From Acidobacteriota bacterium (GTDB taxonomy: Bacteria > Acidobacteriota > Blastocatellia > UBA7656), in assembly GCA_040754075.1 (NCBI GenBank), contig JBFMDH010000006.1, positions 228,285-292,284 of the forward strand: DNA of 64,000 nucleotides, in the 5' to 3' direction. Below the pieces are notes generated by a model, which ran no database searches, was not told where the DNA came from, and saw only the letters and a list, made by a program, of their open reading frames with translations. Position numbers and translations under genes: made by a program. Within the stretch, counting starts at the first letter, position 1, and each line of letters starts with the position of its first letter. This document shows, piece by piece, positions 16,985-25,794 of the stretch.

Positions 16985-18586
16985 TCAACCTATGTAATCC
17001 CATAGGGCGTTAATATGAATCCACCAAACTGGGTTCGCATCGTCAGATTTTTTAACCAAATCTTTATCATCAGGATTCTCAATCAACTTCATCCACACGT
17101 CCGCATCTCCGCGAAGAGCGGAAATGAACATTTTCAAATTATCCGTCTCTTGAGAGGCAACTATTCTTCCCTCGCCATCTTTAGGCAAAAGACTGTTACA
17201 GGCGACTAACAAATCTTGTAGCGGTTTGCCTATGTCAGGCAGAGAATCTCCGTTAAGCAATATTTGAACCAACTTGACCAGTTTGCGACGTGGCAAAGTA
17301 TCTTTCAGTTGTTGCATCATTGCCGGATTAACAGCTTGCATCATCGCACCATCTAGGATGAGCGATTCGTTAATCCCTTTTCTAGTCCCGTCTTGTTGAA
17401 AGGGGCAACGCGTTTCTAAATAAGAGTCAAGCGATTTACCTATATGGTCGAAGGATTCAAGAATCTCATAGACAAATTGATTTTTGTCACGGTTGCATTT
17501 TGCTTTCTTCTCACACAACTCTTTTACCAAATCTTTAATCCGTCGAATCGGTGCATTATGGTGACAAAATGCGATTCCCGCTGCGTGCTTGAGTTTCTCC
17601 TTTGGATTTGCAGGGTTTTCCCAACCCTTACTCGTGGCAAAAAAGTCTGCCAATGTTTCCCATCCTTTCCACGCGGGAACAACAATGTATGAATCGTCAC
17701 CGCCCCAAAGCAAAACTTCCATACGGTAATGATCTTCAAGATTTTTCGTCCTCTCGTTCTCTACCTCAACTTGCCAATCTTCTTCATTGTTCATCTGTTC
17801 AACTAAACTTGCTAACCATTCACGGCGATACTCTTTGATTTTGCCATCGAACTTCTTAAGTTCTGTTTGATTCGCAAGACCGCTTTGAATGCCGCTAAAG
17901 CCGTTACCATCAAAGTAGATGACAGCCATCTTTTGATTCAGGTTCCCTTTAGAACCATCTCGCGTTATCTGGTCAAAGTCCCAAGCGAAATTGTATTTAA
18001 CAAGATGATCTTTACGGATATGGTCAAGCTCCGTTTTGATAAATGTCTGCTTTTCTGCAAACCCGTAATCTCGGCGTGCTGCTACTGATGTGCTTACATC
18101 CTTAATATCATCTTTGAACTTACGTTTCGCTTTTGCCGGTCTCAGCTTATCAACCACACAGATTTCGGAAGTGTCCTTTGACGGAAACTCGTCGTTGTGT
18201 TCAGGTACAGTTACTTGCGGCGCGGTCATCTGTCGCCAACGATTCAGAGCCAAAACCGCTTCACGGCTCTTTTGGAATTCTTCATCATTTTCAACAAGCG
18301 TAATATCAGCCACAAAGGTCGCGTGACGATAAGTGAAATTCGTTTTTTTGAGATAATTCTCTACTTCATCACGTTTCTCTTTAGCCCGATCTTCATCATC
18401 GACTTCAAAAGAAAATAACCCAACAGACGCGCCCGTTGAAATTTCTGTTAATCCTGCGACATTCGTTTGTATGTCCTTCACAGCCTGCAATAAAAGCAAA
18501 CTACCGCCGCGTATCGTGCTGAGGTCAGATGTCTCATAAACAAAATTGTTTAGATTTACACCTTCGAGACGCAGATAAAATTTCAT
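16985..18586 (-). CDS. cas10: Small HD-less Cas10 with intact GGDD palm
   Basis: A 533-residue protein. Start at MKFYLRLEG after GAGGAG; the ORF extends 11 codons further upstream without support. The polymerase/cyclase palm carries IYFDGNGFSG (metal-binding D near 226) and LLWGGDDSYIVV (GGDD about 295-298). The first palm-like unit has SDLSTIRGGSLLLLQ near the N-terminus. No HD nuclease motif is visible and the protein is much shorter than usual Cas10 (700-1000 residues), so the predicted output is nucleotide second messengers and not DNA cleavage. Cas10 normally makes cyclic oligoadenylate on target RNA binding; in systems with CorA it makes SAM-AMP. It lies 18 bp upstream of the RAMP fusion gene. 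Confidence 0.85.
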   Translation of the reverse strand: MKFYLRLEGVNLNNFVYETSDLSTIRGGSLLLLQAVKDIQTNVAGLTEISTGASVGLFSFEVDDEDRAKEKRDEVENYLKKTNFTYRHATFVADITLVENDEEFQKSREAVLALNRWRQMTAPQVTVPEHNDEFPSKDTSEICVVDKLRPAKAKRKFKDDIKDVSTSVAARRDYGFAEKQTFIKTELDHIRKDHLVKYNFAWDFDQITRDGSKGNLNQKMAVIYFDGNGFSGIQSGLANQTELKKFDGKIKEYRREWLASLVEQMNNEEDWQVEVENERTKNLEDHYRMEVLLWGGDDSYIVVPAWKGWETLADFFATSKGWENPANPKEKLKHAAGIAFCHHNAPIRRIKDLVKELCEKKAKCNRDKNQFVYEILESFDHIGKSLDSYLETRCPFQQDGTRKGINESLILDGAMMQAVNPAMMQQLKDTLPRRKLVKLVQILLNGDSLPDIGKPLQDLLVACNSLLPKDGEGRIVASQETDNLKMFISALRGDADVWMKLIENPDDKDLVKKSDDANPVWWIHINALWDYIG

Positions 18587-18642
18587 AAATTTTCTCCTCA
18601 TTTTCAGAAGACTCCGCATTCATCCCCCTGCAATCTTTCAAT

Positions 18643-20274
18643 TTATTTTTTAGCTTTCGATAATAACTCTGCAAACCACTTGAAAATGCCTGCGAGGTAT
18701 TTTGAGAGAATCAATACAATAAAGAAGCTAATAATAGAAAGACTCCAGGCGACAATTGCCTCGCCACTCACGCCATCTATAATGTTTTTCACCGTCAATT
18801 GATCCTTCTTATCTACTAATGTCAAACCGATGGCTACTATTGAAAAAACTGCTGCTATAACTGTGAGAATCGTCGTTATATTTGTTTGCTCTTGATTCTG
18901 TTGCTGTGAAAGATAATCATGGCTGCTATGGATTTCTTTTTCTATTTCATTGAAGAGTTCTTGAATATCTAAATGTTTACGCGCGAGTTCGTAAAGTTCC
19001 AGTCCTTGTTGTTGATTGGAAATCAATGGGAACTGGTATAGATTGGTAAACAGGGTGAATTGCCAACGCATCTCTTCAAACTCACGTTGCCAGGTTTCAT
19101 GTTTTGAGGAACTTTCAGAACGCGCATCAACAGATATTTCCGTCAGCCTATTGCTGAAACGAAACAGCACAACACGAATGTAAAAAAGCAGCAAGAACAT
19201 ATCGAAATACATCTGCCCAAAATGCCTCCAAAGAGGTAGATCGGGTATTTCATCACACAGCAGCGCTCCGCTGTGATAACTGAAACCGTAATACGTTCCC
19301 CATTCTTCCCAGCGATGATAGGTATGCTCTTTTGCCCATTCACGCTCGAAAGCCCTCGATTGGTGCGTTGCTTCTGGACCCTTTCCAGGCTGATCCACGT
19401 TGAGTAGTTTTATCCAATGCCCGTATTGATGCGCTTCCCACTCTTTTAAGTCAAACCTGTATTTTTCCCTATACTGATCAATAGGAAAATGTTGACGCAA
19501 AGCCTCTCCGCCCCCTTTCAAAACTGCGCAAGTCCAAACAAAAGCGCGATTGTCTGCATAAATCTCCAACTCTTTTCCATTACACTGGTCATTGCGAGGC
19601 TCAATGAGATTGAAAGGTACATTATTGAAAGCCAGGGGCTGACTTAAAAGAAATTCATAAATATCCCAAAAGATTTTTCCATTCTTGCCCTCAAAAAGTT
19701 TTTCAAGTCCATCAGGGCTTACACACAATTTCCCCTTTTCCTTTTCATCTCCGAAGATTTCCTTTCTATGTGCCTCATAACTTGGTTCTTTATACCGTAA
19801 CGCCTCATTGAGCAATAGCATTTCATCAAGCGTTGTCTCATCCTGAAAGTTAATCTCTATCACCAAAAAGCCCGTTCGCATTGGTGAATTCGCAGCCAAA
19901 CCTTTTGAGTCAGGTAAGTTGCATTCAAAAAGTATTAACTTAGGCGCGTTGATGGCTATTTGTCTTATTGTGGAATCCAGCATTTTAAATGTAATGCCAA
20001 TATCTTTTTTATAAGACACAAACTTGTCATTCACTTTGCTTTTTAACTCAAACCATTTGGCATTCTCAAAAAGCACTTTTGCTGTCTCTTGAGTCAGATA
20101 TTGCTTTCGCCACTTTAGATCATTCGGGTCTTCTTCTTTGATTTCTTCCCAAACTACTTCCTCGTTGCCAACGTCTGTTCGTTCTACCGTATAAGCAAAT
20201 GGCATAACAAAACGTGTATAAGACGCTGCATTCTTTCCTTTAGGATCACCACCCTTAAGTTTAAGTTTTTCCAT
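18643..20274 (-). CDS. CorA-like membrane effector of the type III CRISPR locus
   Basis: A 543-residue protein. The C-terminus has the CorA layout: a long helical stalk with Gln-rich coiled coil (about 395-460), then TM1 (466-486, ITTILTVIAAVFSIVAIGL) and TM2 (507-527, IVAWSLSIISFFIVLILSK). The N-terminal 300 residues are a soluble mixed alpha/beta domain, longer than in Mg2+ transporter CorA. The GMN signature of true Mg2+ channels is absent, as expected for the CRISPR-associated branch. CRISPR CorA proteins open in response to SAM-AMP and damage the membrane of the infected cell. The gene lies between cas6 and cas10, with an AGGAGG site about 12 bp before the ATG. Confidence 0.75.
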   Translation of the reverse strand: MEKLKLKGGDPKGKNAASYTRFVMPFAYTVERTDVGNEEVVWEEIKEEDPNDLKWRKQYLTQETAKVLFENAKWFELKSKVNDKFVSYKKDIGITFKMLDSTIRQIAINAPKLILFECNLPDSKGLAANSPMRTGFLVIEINFQDETTLDEMLLLNEALRYKEPSYEAHRKEIFGDEKEKGKLCVSPDGLEKLFEGKNGKIFWDIYEFLLSQPLAFNNVPFNLIEPRNDQCNGKELEIYADNRAFVWTCAVLKGGGEALRQHFPIDQYREKYRFDLKEWEAHQYGHWIKLLNVDQPGKGPEATHQSRAFEREWAKEHTYHRWEEWGTYYGFSYHSGALLCDEIPDLPLWRHFGQMYFDMFLLLFYIRVVLFRFSNRLTEISVDARSESSSKHETWQREFEEMRWQFTLFTNLYQFPLISNQQQGLELYELARKHLDIQELFNEIEKEIHSSHDYLSQQQNQEQTNITTILTVIAAVFSIVAIGLTLVDKKDQLTVKNIIDGVSGEAIVAWSLSIISFFIVLILSKYLAGIFKWFAELLSKAKK

Positions 20275-20506
20275 ATCAGTATTGATCCTCCTGACAACTC
20301 CTAGAACAACCTACAATGGCACTTCGTTGGTGTTACATTTCAACTTGCTCGAAATTCGCTGTTGGCTTCAAGTTTTAGGACATCACCCTTTTGTCTGACT
20401 TTCCAATTCATGCAACAAGCTAATGCACCTTTCACAATCGAGTGCTCCTTTGGTGGAGTAGCAACAATATTGGCAAATTCCGATTCGCCAAATTCTTACT
20501 GCCTGC
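20275..20506. other. Gap between cas6 and corA
   Basis: 232 bp without a gene. I searched it for CRISPR repeat units and found none; no word longer than about 8 bp recurs at spacer-like distances. It carries the corA Shine-Dalgarno site near its left edge. Confidence 0.5.
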
Positions 20507-21691
20507 TCAAACGACTATCTCGAATTTGCCTAAGCCGAATGCCGTGTTGCTGCCGACGTGTAATAATTCACCGGCAATCAGCAAGGGCAGAAAGGCTTTC
20601 AAGGGGTTATTAACCGAAGGCTCTTCGACCGCCGGATTGCTGACCGAAGGGTCGCCAACAAAAGCAATGTCGCCGATAAAACCGCCGAATTTCATATGCG
20701 TCTGCTGGCGGTTCGAGTAACGCTGCCAATCATGCCAGCCTAGTTTTGACTCAAGGGTTTTGACTGCTGCCGCGCGCGCAATCAATTCGCGATAATCCAA
20801 CGCCAACTCGCCCGCCCCATGCACGGCGGCAAGCAATGACACCCGTCGCAAGAGATTTTTTACCAACGCCGCAAAACTTAAATTGACCTGCAAATCATCA
20901 TTTGCGCGAATCCGCGTCGGCGTCATAAAGCGCAACCGTAAGGGTTCATTTCGCTCAAGCGCCGCTACGACGCCCTGCCTGGCTAAACGGTTGATTCGCT
21001 CTTCAATGAGGTTCACTAAACTGTTCGCGGCGGACTGTCCGGTTAAGCGACTGCCTTCTCCTGCATAAATGCGCGTTCGGTCACCGGCTTCGCTTACGGC
21101 AAAAACTTCTTCAAGCGCAAACCGCGCGCGCTCGGCTCCGAGTCCGCAACCCGCCATTTCGCTCACCGCATAAATGATATAAGGCAAATACTCAATTGCC
21201 GCGCCGAGCAACACCAACTCGAATGCCAGTTCATCGCCAACTGCAAAATGGCGGCGTTCACCGGCAACCGGATTTGCCTGAGTCGATTCAGCGCGTTTAA
21301 CCAATCTGACAGCCGCCGCCATATCCGAGCGCACAGTCGGTGTAGCCCCTGATTTCAATGGAGCAAGCGGCATTTCGCGGTTTTCGATTGCAAATTCTCT
21401 GGTTTCTAATGGCGTTAGAATGAATGGATGCGGGGCGTTTTGTTGTCCGCGCAATTGTTGGACATCGGGTGGAGGCGGCGTTTCAAACAGATAAGGATAA
21501 ATGCAACGGTCACTCACCAGACAACGGTCGCAATTACGATGCGGCATCACACATACTGCCTGCTTCAAGGCGTGACCGAATGCGCCTCTCAAGGTTGAAC
21601 CTAAAAACCTGGGCAAGGTAGTCGCTTCACAGGCGCGCAAACTCAGTTGATAACGCGCAATCGTCAACGGGGCAAAATCTTCGGGGACCAT
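20507..21691 (-). CDS. cas6: Cas6 pre-crRNA endoribonuclease
   Basis: A 394-residue RAMP protein. Start is the ATG at 21691, 8 bp after AGGAG; a GTG three codons earlier sits too close to that site. The N-terminal part has GSTLRGAFGHALKQ followed by a cysteine cluster (MPHRNCDRCLVSDRC) typical of one Cas6 branch. The C-terminus carries the glycine-rich loop LLHVGSNTAFGLGKFEIV. Cas6 cuts repeat RNA to release crRNAs. An insertion with two related PSVxNP units sits just before the last helix (encoded around 20606-20662), where relatives have a short turn. Its presence implies use of a repeat array elsewhere in the genome. Confidence 0.88.
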   Translation of the reverse strand: MVPEDFAPLTIARYQLSLRACEATTLPRFLGSTLRGAFGHALKQAVCVMPHRNCDRCLVSDRCIYPYLFETPPPPDVQQLRGQQNAPHPFILTPLETREFAIENREMPLAPLKSGATPTVRSDMAAAVRLVKRAESTQANPVAGERRHFAVGDELAFELVLLGAAIEYLPYIIYAVSEMAGCGLGAERARFALEEVFAVSEAGDRTRIYAGEGSRLTGQSAANSLVNLIEERINRLARQGVVAALERNEPLRLRFMTPTRIRANDDLQVNLSFAALVKNLLRRVSLLAAVHGAGELALDYRELIARAAAVKTLESKLGWHDWQRYSNRQQTHMKFGGFIGDIAFVGDPSVSNPAVEEPSVNNPLKAFLPLLIAGELLHVGSNTAFGLGKFEIVV

Positions 21692-21935
21692 GTCAGGCAC
21701 TCCTAAAAACCAAAATTATCCTTTATCAGCTAGCGATAACTCCGACATTTGCCTGACCGGTGAATACCTTGTCGGATAGCGTTAAGTTTTTAAACCGCGT
21801 ACTGCTAACTACGTCCCCTCTTGGTGGGTTGACTATTAAGTGGCGCGGATTTTATGCGGCGCGCGAAAAATATGCAAGCATTTTTTGATTGTCGCCTGGA
21901 TGACCGGCAATTTCGCGCGGCTCCACCTGAGACAG

Positions 21936-22319
21936 TTACCGGATGATTCCGGTAAGCAACAATCCGTGCCAGATGAGCAACACGCAATAGGTTCGTGAAA
22001 TCACCTTCAATGCCCTTTGCGCGCTGACCCGGCGTTCATAAAAATGCCAGCAAACGATGGTTCCCAGTAAAGTGGCGAGGAGTTTAACTCCGAAATAAGC
22101 GAGATAATGGTACTCCATCAAACTATTGATGAGCGGGTTGAGTTCAAAACAGCAATCATTGTCGACCAGCAAAAGCGTGCTGATGGCATCCAGAAGGGAC
22201 ATCAGATTAACCGCCGTCACGGCAGCAAGCAATAACCAGACCTTTCGACAAACAAACACACCATACCTCAGTTGCGTCGAAAAAATTTTATCTGAGGAGG
22301 TTTTCAGAAGGGAGTTCAT
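21936..22319 (-). CDS. Small integral membrane protein, DUF5658-like
   Basis: A 127-residue protein from the ATG at 22319; a GTG 48 bp upstream is an alternative start. Three hydrophobic helices are visible: about 26-48, 72-96 and 105-125. The NLMSLLDAISTLLLV segment followed by ELNPLINSLM is the conserved pattern of DUF5658, a family of three-helix membrane proteins of unknown function. No operon partner: cas6 starts 245 bp downstream on the same strand and glnS is divergent. Confidence 0.6.
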   Translation of the reverse strand: MNSLLKTSSDKIFSTQLRYGVFVCRKVWLLLAAVTAVNLMSLLDAISTLLLVDNDCCFELNPLINSLMEYHYLAYFGVKLLATLLGTIVCWHFYERRVSAQRALKVISRTYCVLLIWHGLLLTGIIR

Positions 22320-22391
22320 CAGGTGAGGGGTTATCGCTTTGATGAGAAGACCTGCTCTGTCCCGCACTCAAAGACTCGGTTAAGTTAGCAC

Positions 22392-22543
22392 AAGCTCAAC
22401 CTCACGGGAATACTTTTTTTGCAGCCCGTCACAGCCTCTGCGAATTAGCCGAACAGATATGGCATAGTCACCTGGCAGTAGCCCGACCGTGAGGTTGAGC
22501 TTAGGCATTGGACGCCAAGCCCTCCCTCACGGTCGGGCTACTG
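22392..22543. repeat. Overlapping inverted repeats upstream of glnS
   Basis: Two inverted repeats share a central arm. A 16-bp pair (AAGCTCAACCTCACGG at 22392-22407 with its complement at 22487-22502) overlaps a 19-bp perfect pair (CAGTAGCCCGACCGTGAGG at 22476-22494 with its complement at 22525-22543). The segment 22476-22502 can therefore pair either left or right. Composition differs from the AT-richer surroundings. It looks like a dispersed palindromic element or a switchable hairpin. Confidence 0.7.
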
Positions 22544-22653
22544 GCTGCGCCAAGACGCGCGCATTCGCCTGATAAGCAGCTTGCGCCCGTTTATCAAAAG
22601 AAACTCGGAAACGTCATCCTTAAAGACGCTCGCCTAGTCCCTTACCTTCGATA

Positions 22654-22684
22654 TATAATCGGCGTTTGACCATTCGGGTCAAAC
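22654..22684 (+). promoter_or_regulatory. Possible glnS promoter with operator-like palindrome
   Basis: A TATAAT hexamer at 22654-22659 is followed at once by the perfect palindrome GTTTGACC-ATTCG-GGTCAAAC (22664-22684), which would cover the transcription start. No good -35 box is visible. The palindrome could be an operator or a 5' hairpin of the glnS mRNA. Confidence 0.35.
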
Positions 22685-22773
22685 GGTGACTGAACCGGTC
22701 AATAACCAAAAGCAGCGGGCATTTTATTCATCATCATTCGGCAAATGTTCGCAGAGGAGAAAAAGACAAACAG

Positions 22774-24489
22774 ATGAATTCATCAGCATCCGATTCCGGC
22801 GCGGCGACCATTGAATCGTCGGGACCTTCCAATTTTATTCGCGACATCATCATTAAAGACCTTCGAGACGGTAAACACCACGGGCGCGTACAGACGCGCT
22901 TTCCGCCCGAACCCAACGGCTACCTGCACATCGGTCACGCCAAAGCCATCTTCTTGGACTTTGGTCTCGCGGCGGAATTTGGCGGCAAATGCAATCTGCG
23001 GTTCGACGACACCAACCCCTCCAAAGAAGAGACCGAATATGTCGAATCCATCATGGCGGATGTGCAATGGCTCGGCTATCAGTGGGACGGACTCTATTAC
23101 GCTTCGGATTATTTCCAGCAACTGTATGATTGGGCGGTTCAATTAATCAAAGCCGGAAAAGCCTACGTCTGTGACCTGAGCGCCGATGAAATTCGCGAAT
23201 ATCGCGGCACCCTCACCGAACCCGGTAAAAACTCGCCTTACCGCGAGCGCGCGGTTGCAGAGAATCTCGATTTATTCGAGCGCATGAAAAACGGCGAATT
23301 CCCCGACGGCACGCGCACGCTGCGCGCCAAAATCGATATGGCGTCGCCCAATCTGAATATGCGCGACCCGGTGATGTATCGCATCCTTCACATGGCGCAT
23401 CATCGCACAGGCGATGCATGGTGCATCTATCCGATGTATGACTATGCGCACGGGCAATCGGATTCCATCGAAGAGGTGACACATTCCATCTGCACCCTGG
23501 AATTTGAATCGCACCGCCCGCTCTATAACTGGTTCATTGAAAACCTCGGCATTTTTCCATCACAGCAGTTTGAATTTGACCGGCTCAATCTCACCTACAC
23601 CCTGCTCAGTAAACGTAAGCTATTGCGACTGGTGCAGGATGGTCACGTTGCCGGTTGGGACGACCCGCGTATGCCGACGCTTTCGGGAATCCGGCGACGC
23701 GGTTACACGCCCGAAGCCTTGCATAATTTTTGCGCCAATCTGAGCGTGTCCAAGACCAATAACACGGTGCAGCTTTCGCATCTCGAATATTTCGTGCGCG
23801 AAGATTTGAACAAACACGCGGCGCGGGTGATGGCGGTGCTGAAACCTCTGCGCCTGGTGATTGAAAATTATCCCGATGATTTGGTTGAAGAGATGGAAGC
23901 CGTAAACAATCCCGAAGACCTGAGCGCCGGCACGCGCAAAGTGCCGTTCTCGAAAGTGCTTTACATCGAACAGGACGATTTCAAGGAAGACCCGCCCAAA
24001 CAGTTTTATCGTCTTGCGCCCGGTCGCGAAGTGCGTTTGCGTTACGGTTACATCATCAAATGCGAAAGCGTCGTCAAAGATGAGGCAGGCAATATCGTTG
24101 AACTGCGTTGCACCTATGACCCGGAAACCCGCAGCGGGCAAGCGCAAAGCGGGCGCAAAGTCAAAGCCACGATTCACTGGGTGTCAGCCGCGCACGCCGT
24201 CGATGCAGAGGTTCGCCTCTATGACAATCTGTTTGTCAAAGAGAATCCCAATGAGGTTGAGGAAGGGCAGGAATTTACCGTAAATCTCAATCCCCATTCG
24301 CTCGAAGCGCTTACGGGTTGCAAAGTCGAACCGGGTTTAAAAACCGCGGCGGTTGGCGCGCGTTTTCAGTTTGAACGATTGGGTTATTTTTGTGTTGACC
24401 CGGATTCAACCGCTGAACAACTGGTGTTCAATCGCACCATTGGCTTGCGCGACACCTGGTCGAAGATTGAACAACGCAGCAAGCAGTGA
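22774..24489 (+). CDS. glnS: Glutaminyl-tRNA synthetase
   Basis: A 571-residue class I aminoacyl-tRNA synthetase that charges tRNA-Gln directly. The HIGH motif is at 52-55 within [14 protein letters not shown], and the KMSKS-equivalent is LLSKRKL (about 277-283). The GlnRS-specific segment with [13 protein letters not shown] and the C-terminal beta-barrel anticodon-binding domains are present. Length fits bacterial GlnRS (about 550). A purine-rich GCAGAGGAGAAAA stretch lies upstream of the ATG. It appears monocistronic. Confidence 0.95.
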   Translation: MNSSASDSGAATIESSGPSNFIRDIIIKDLRDGKHHGRVQTRFPPEPNGYLHIGHAKAIFLDFGLAAEFGGKCNLRFDDTNPSKEETEYVESIMADVQWLGYQWDGLYYASDYFQQLYDWAVQLIKAGKAYVCDLSADEIREYRGTLTEPGKNSPYRERAVAENLDLFERMKNGEFPDGTRTLRAKIDMASPNLNMRDPVMYRILHMAHHRTGDAWCIYPMYDYAHGQSDSIEEVTHSICTLEFESHRPLYNWFIENLGIFPSQQFEFDRLNLTYTLLSKRKLLRLVQDGHVAGWDDPRMPTLSGIRRRGYTPEALHNFCANLSVSKTNNTVQLSHLEYFVREDLNKHAARVMAVLKPLRLVIENYPDDLVEEMEAVNNPEDLSAGTRKVPFSKVLYIEQDDFKEDPPKQFYRLAPGREVRLRYGYIIKCESVVKDEAGNIVELRCTYDPETRSGQAQSGRKVKATIHWVSAAHAVDAEVRLYDNLFVKENPNEVEEGQEFTVNLNPHSLEALTGCKVEPGLKTAAVGARFQFERLGYFCVDPDSTAEQLVFNRTIGLRDTWSKIEQRSKQ

Positions 24490-24792
24490 CCGGCGATTCG
24501 CATATACGCCCTGTCGCGCTTTATCAACCTTTCGCCATCAAAGCCCTGAGCGACAAAGATGCAGAAACCTGCGGTCGCTCAGGGCTTGACGGCAAGCAGT
24601 ATGCCAACCCGATGGTGACAGCTTTTGCACAAATTCGTTAAAACAATATTAAGCGTGGAATTCTGCCGAAAGGCTTTGCTGCAATCATCCGGTCAGCCGC
24701 AAGCTTCGCCTGCCGAAAATATGACTGACCGCAGAGGCGCGGAGAACGCAGAGAAGGCGCAGAGAAATCGCGAGTAAACTATCCGGTTTATC
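24490..24792. other. Gap after glnS with a purine-rich repeat
   Basis: About 300 bp without a gene. At 24730-24768 there is a run of related GCAGAG and GGCGCAGAGA words, matching words in the 40446-40530 palindrome. No clear terminator for glnS was identified. Confidence 0.5.
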
Positions 24793-25659
24793 ATGAGCGA
24801 CCGTATCAAAAATTTAATCAACGCGATGGCGCAGGAAGAAGAGCGCGCGCTCAATCAGGAGTTTCTTGCGCCCTGCGTTCGCGGCGGGCGAATTCGCGCC
24901 CGCGTCGCTAACCTCATCTATACCTTCAAAGCCTTGCCCGAAGATTTTGAAGGCTGGGGGATTTTTCTTCCCCTCTCTACAAAAGAGGCTGAACTTCTGG
25001 AAGAAGCCAGCCTCTTTCAAGTGAGCGAGTATCTGCAACTGCTGGCAAGCGTGCGGGTGCGCCTGGCGTTTCATTTGCGCGGGCAGACCTGGCTTGCCTA
25101 TCCGGCGAACGCTTCGGATTTCGCGCAGAAATTCGGCGCGGCGCGTCCCCTACTCGCGCATCTCGTATCGGAAGGCGCAAAATTTGATCAAATCATCGCC
25201 TGCGCCGCAAACGGCACATTTTTCTTTGAAGCGATTGACCGCCGCAGCGACCCCCAACTTGCCGCCCAACTGCGCGAGGAGTTGCAAAAAGAGACCGCGC
25301 CCGATGGTCTCGCATTCGCCAATCTCACGCCGGAAATGCGCGTCTGTTATTCGCTTTCCGCGCATCCGCAACTCCCGGAAAAGCGGCGTCGCAGAGGACG
25401 CCAATCATCCGAGCGAACAAAACCACTAACCGATGAAGAGCGTTTACAGGAAGCTTTGCAAATGGGCGGCGGCGGGCTTAGAAATTTCACTGACCACGGC
25501 GAATTCTGGACTGTCGAATGGACAACCCCGAATGGTGAACATCACACCTCGGCAATCAGCAAAGACGATTTGACGGTCATCAGTTCGGGCATCTGTCTGA
25601 GTGGTCGCGATAGAGATTTCGATTTGCAATCTTTGGTCGGCGTCTTTGACTGGCAATAG
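24793..25659 (+). CDS. Uncharacterised protein with basic linker
   Basis: A 288-residue protein that I do not recognise. The N-terminal 190 residues are mixed alpha/beta without transmembrane segments or signal peptide. A strongly basic linker KRRRRGRQSSER (about 197-208) follows. The C-terminal part has LRNFTDHGEFWTVEWTTPNGEHHTS, suggesting a small beta-rich module. The next gene downstream encodes an E1-like ThiF protein in the same direction, 135 bp away, so a ubiquitin-like or sulfur-carrier context is possible. Nothing in the sequence assigns an enzymatic activity. Confidence 0.6.
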   Translation: MSDRIKNLINAMAQEEERALNQEFLAPCVRGGRIRARVANLIYTFKALPEDFEGWGIFLPLSTKEAELLEEASLFQVSEYLQLLASVRVRLAFHLRGQTWLAYPANASDFAQKFGAARPLLAHLVSEGAKFDQIIACAANGTFFFEAIDRRSDPQLAAQLREELQKETAPDGLAFANLTPEMRVCYSLSAHPQLPEKRRRRGRQSSERTKPLTDEERLQEALQMGGGGLRNFTDHGEFWTVEWTTPNGEHHTSAISKDDLTVISSGICLSGRDRDFDLQSLVGVFDWQ

Positions 25660-25698
25660 TGAACAGGATTCGGGATACAGGATTCTGAACAAGAAAGT

Positions 25699-25765
25699 AT
25701 GAACGATGAATGATGAAGTATGAACAGGATTGCTATATGCAAAGTTCATCGTTCATCGTTCATCG
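25699..25765. repeat. Heptanucleotide repeats in inverted arrangement
   Basis: Four ATGAAxx heptamers at 25699-25726 (ATGAACG, ATGAATG, ATGAAGT, ATGAACA) face three exact TTCATCG heptamers at 25745-25765. TTCATCG is the complement of a rotation of ATGAACG, so the two arrays can form a hairpin. This resembles cyanobacterial short tandemly repeated sequences. Confidence 0.75.
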
Positions 25766-25794
25766 TTTTCATGAGGACTCCAGACTATTCATCT

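Noticed and set aside
18643-20274. Magnesium transporter CorA
   Set aside because: The GMN signature after TM1 is missing, the N-terminal domain differs, and the gene is embedded between cas6 and cas10.
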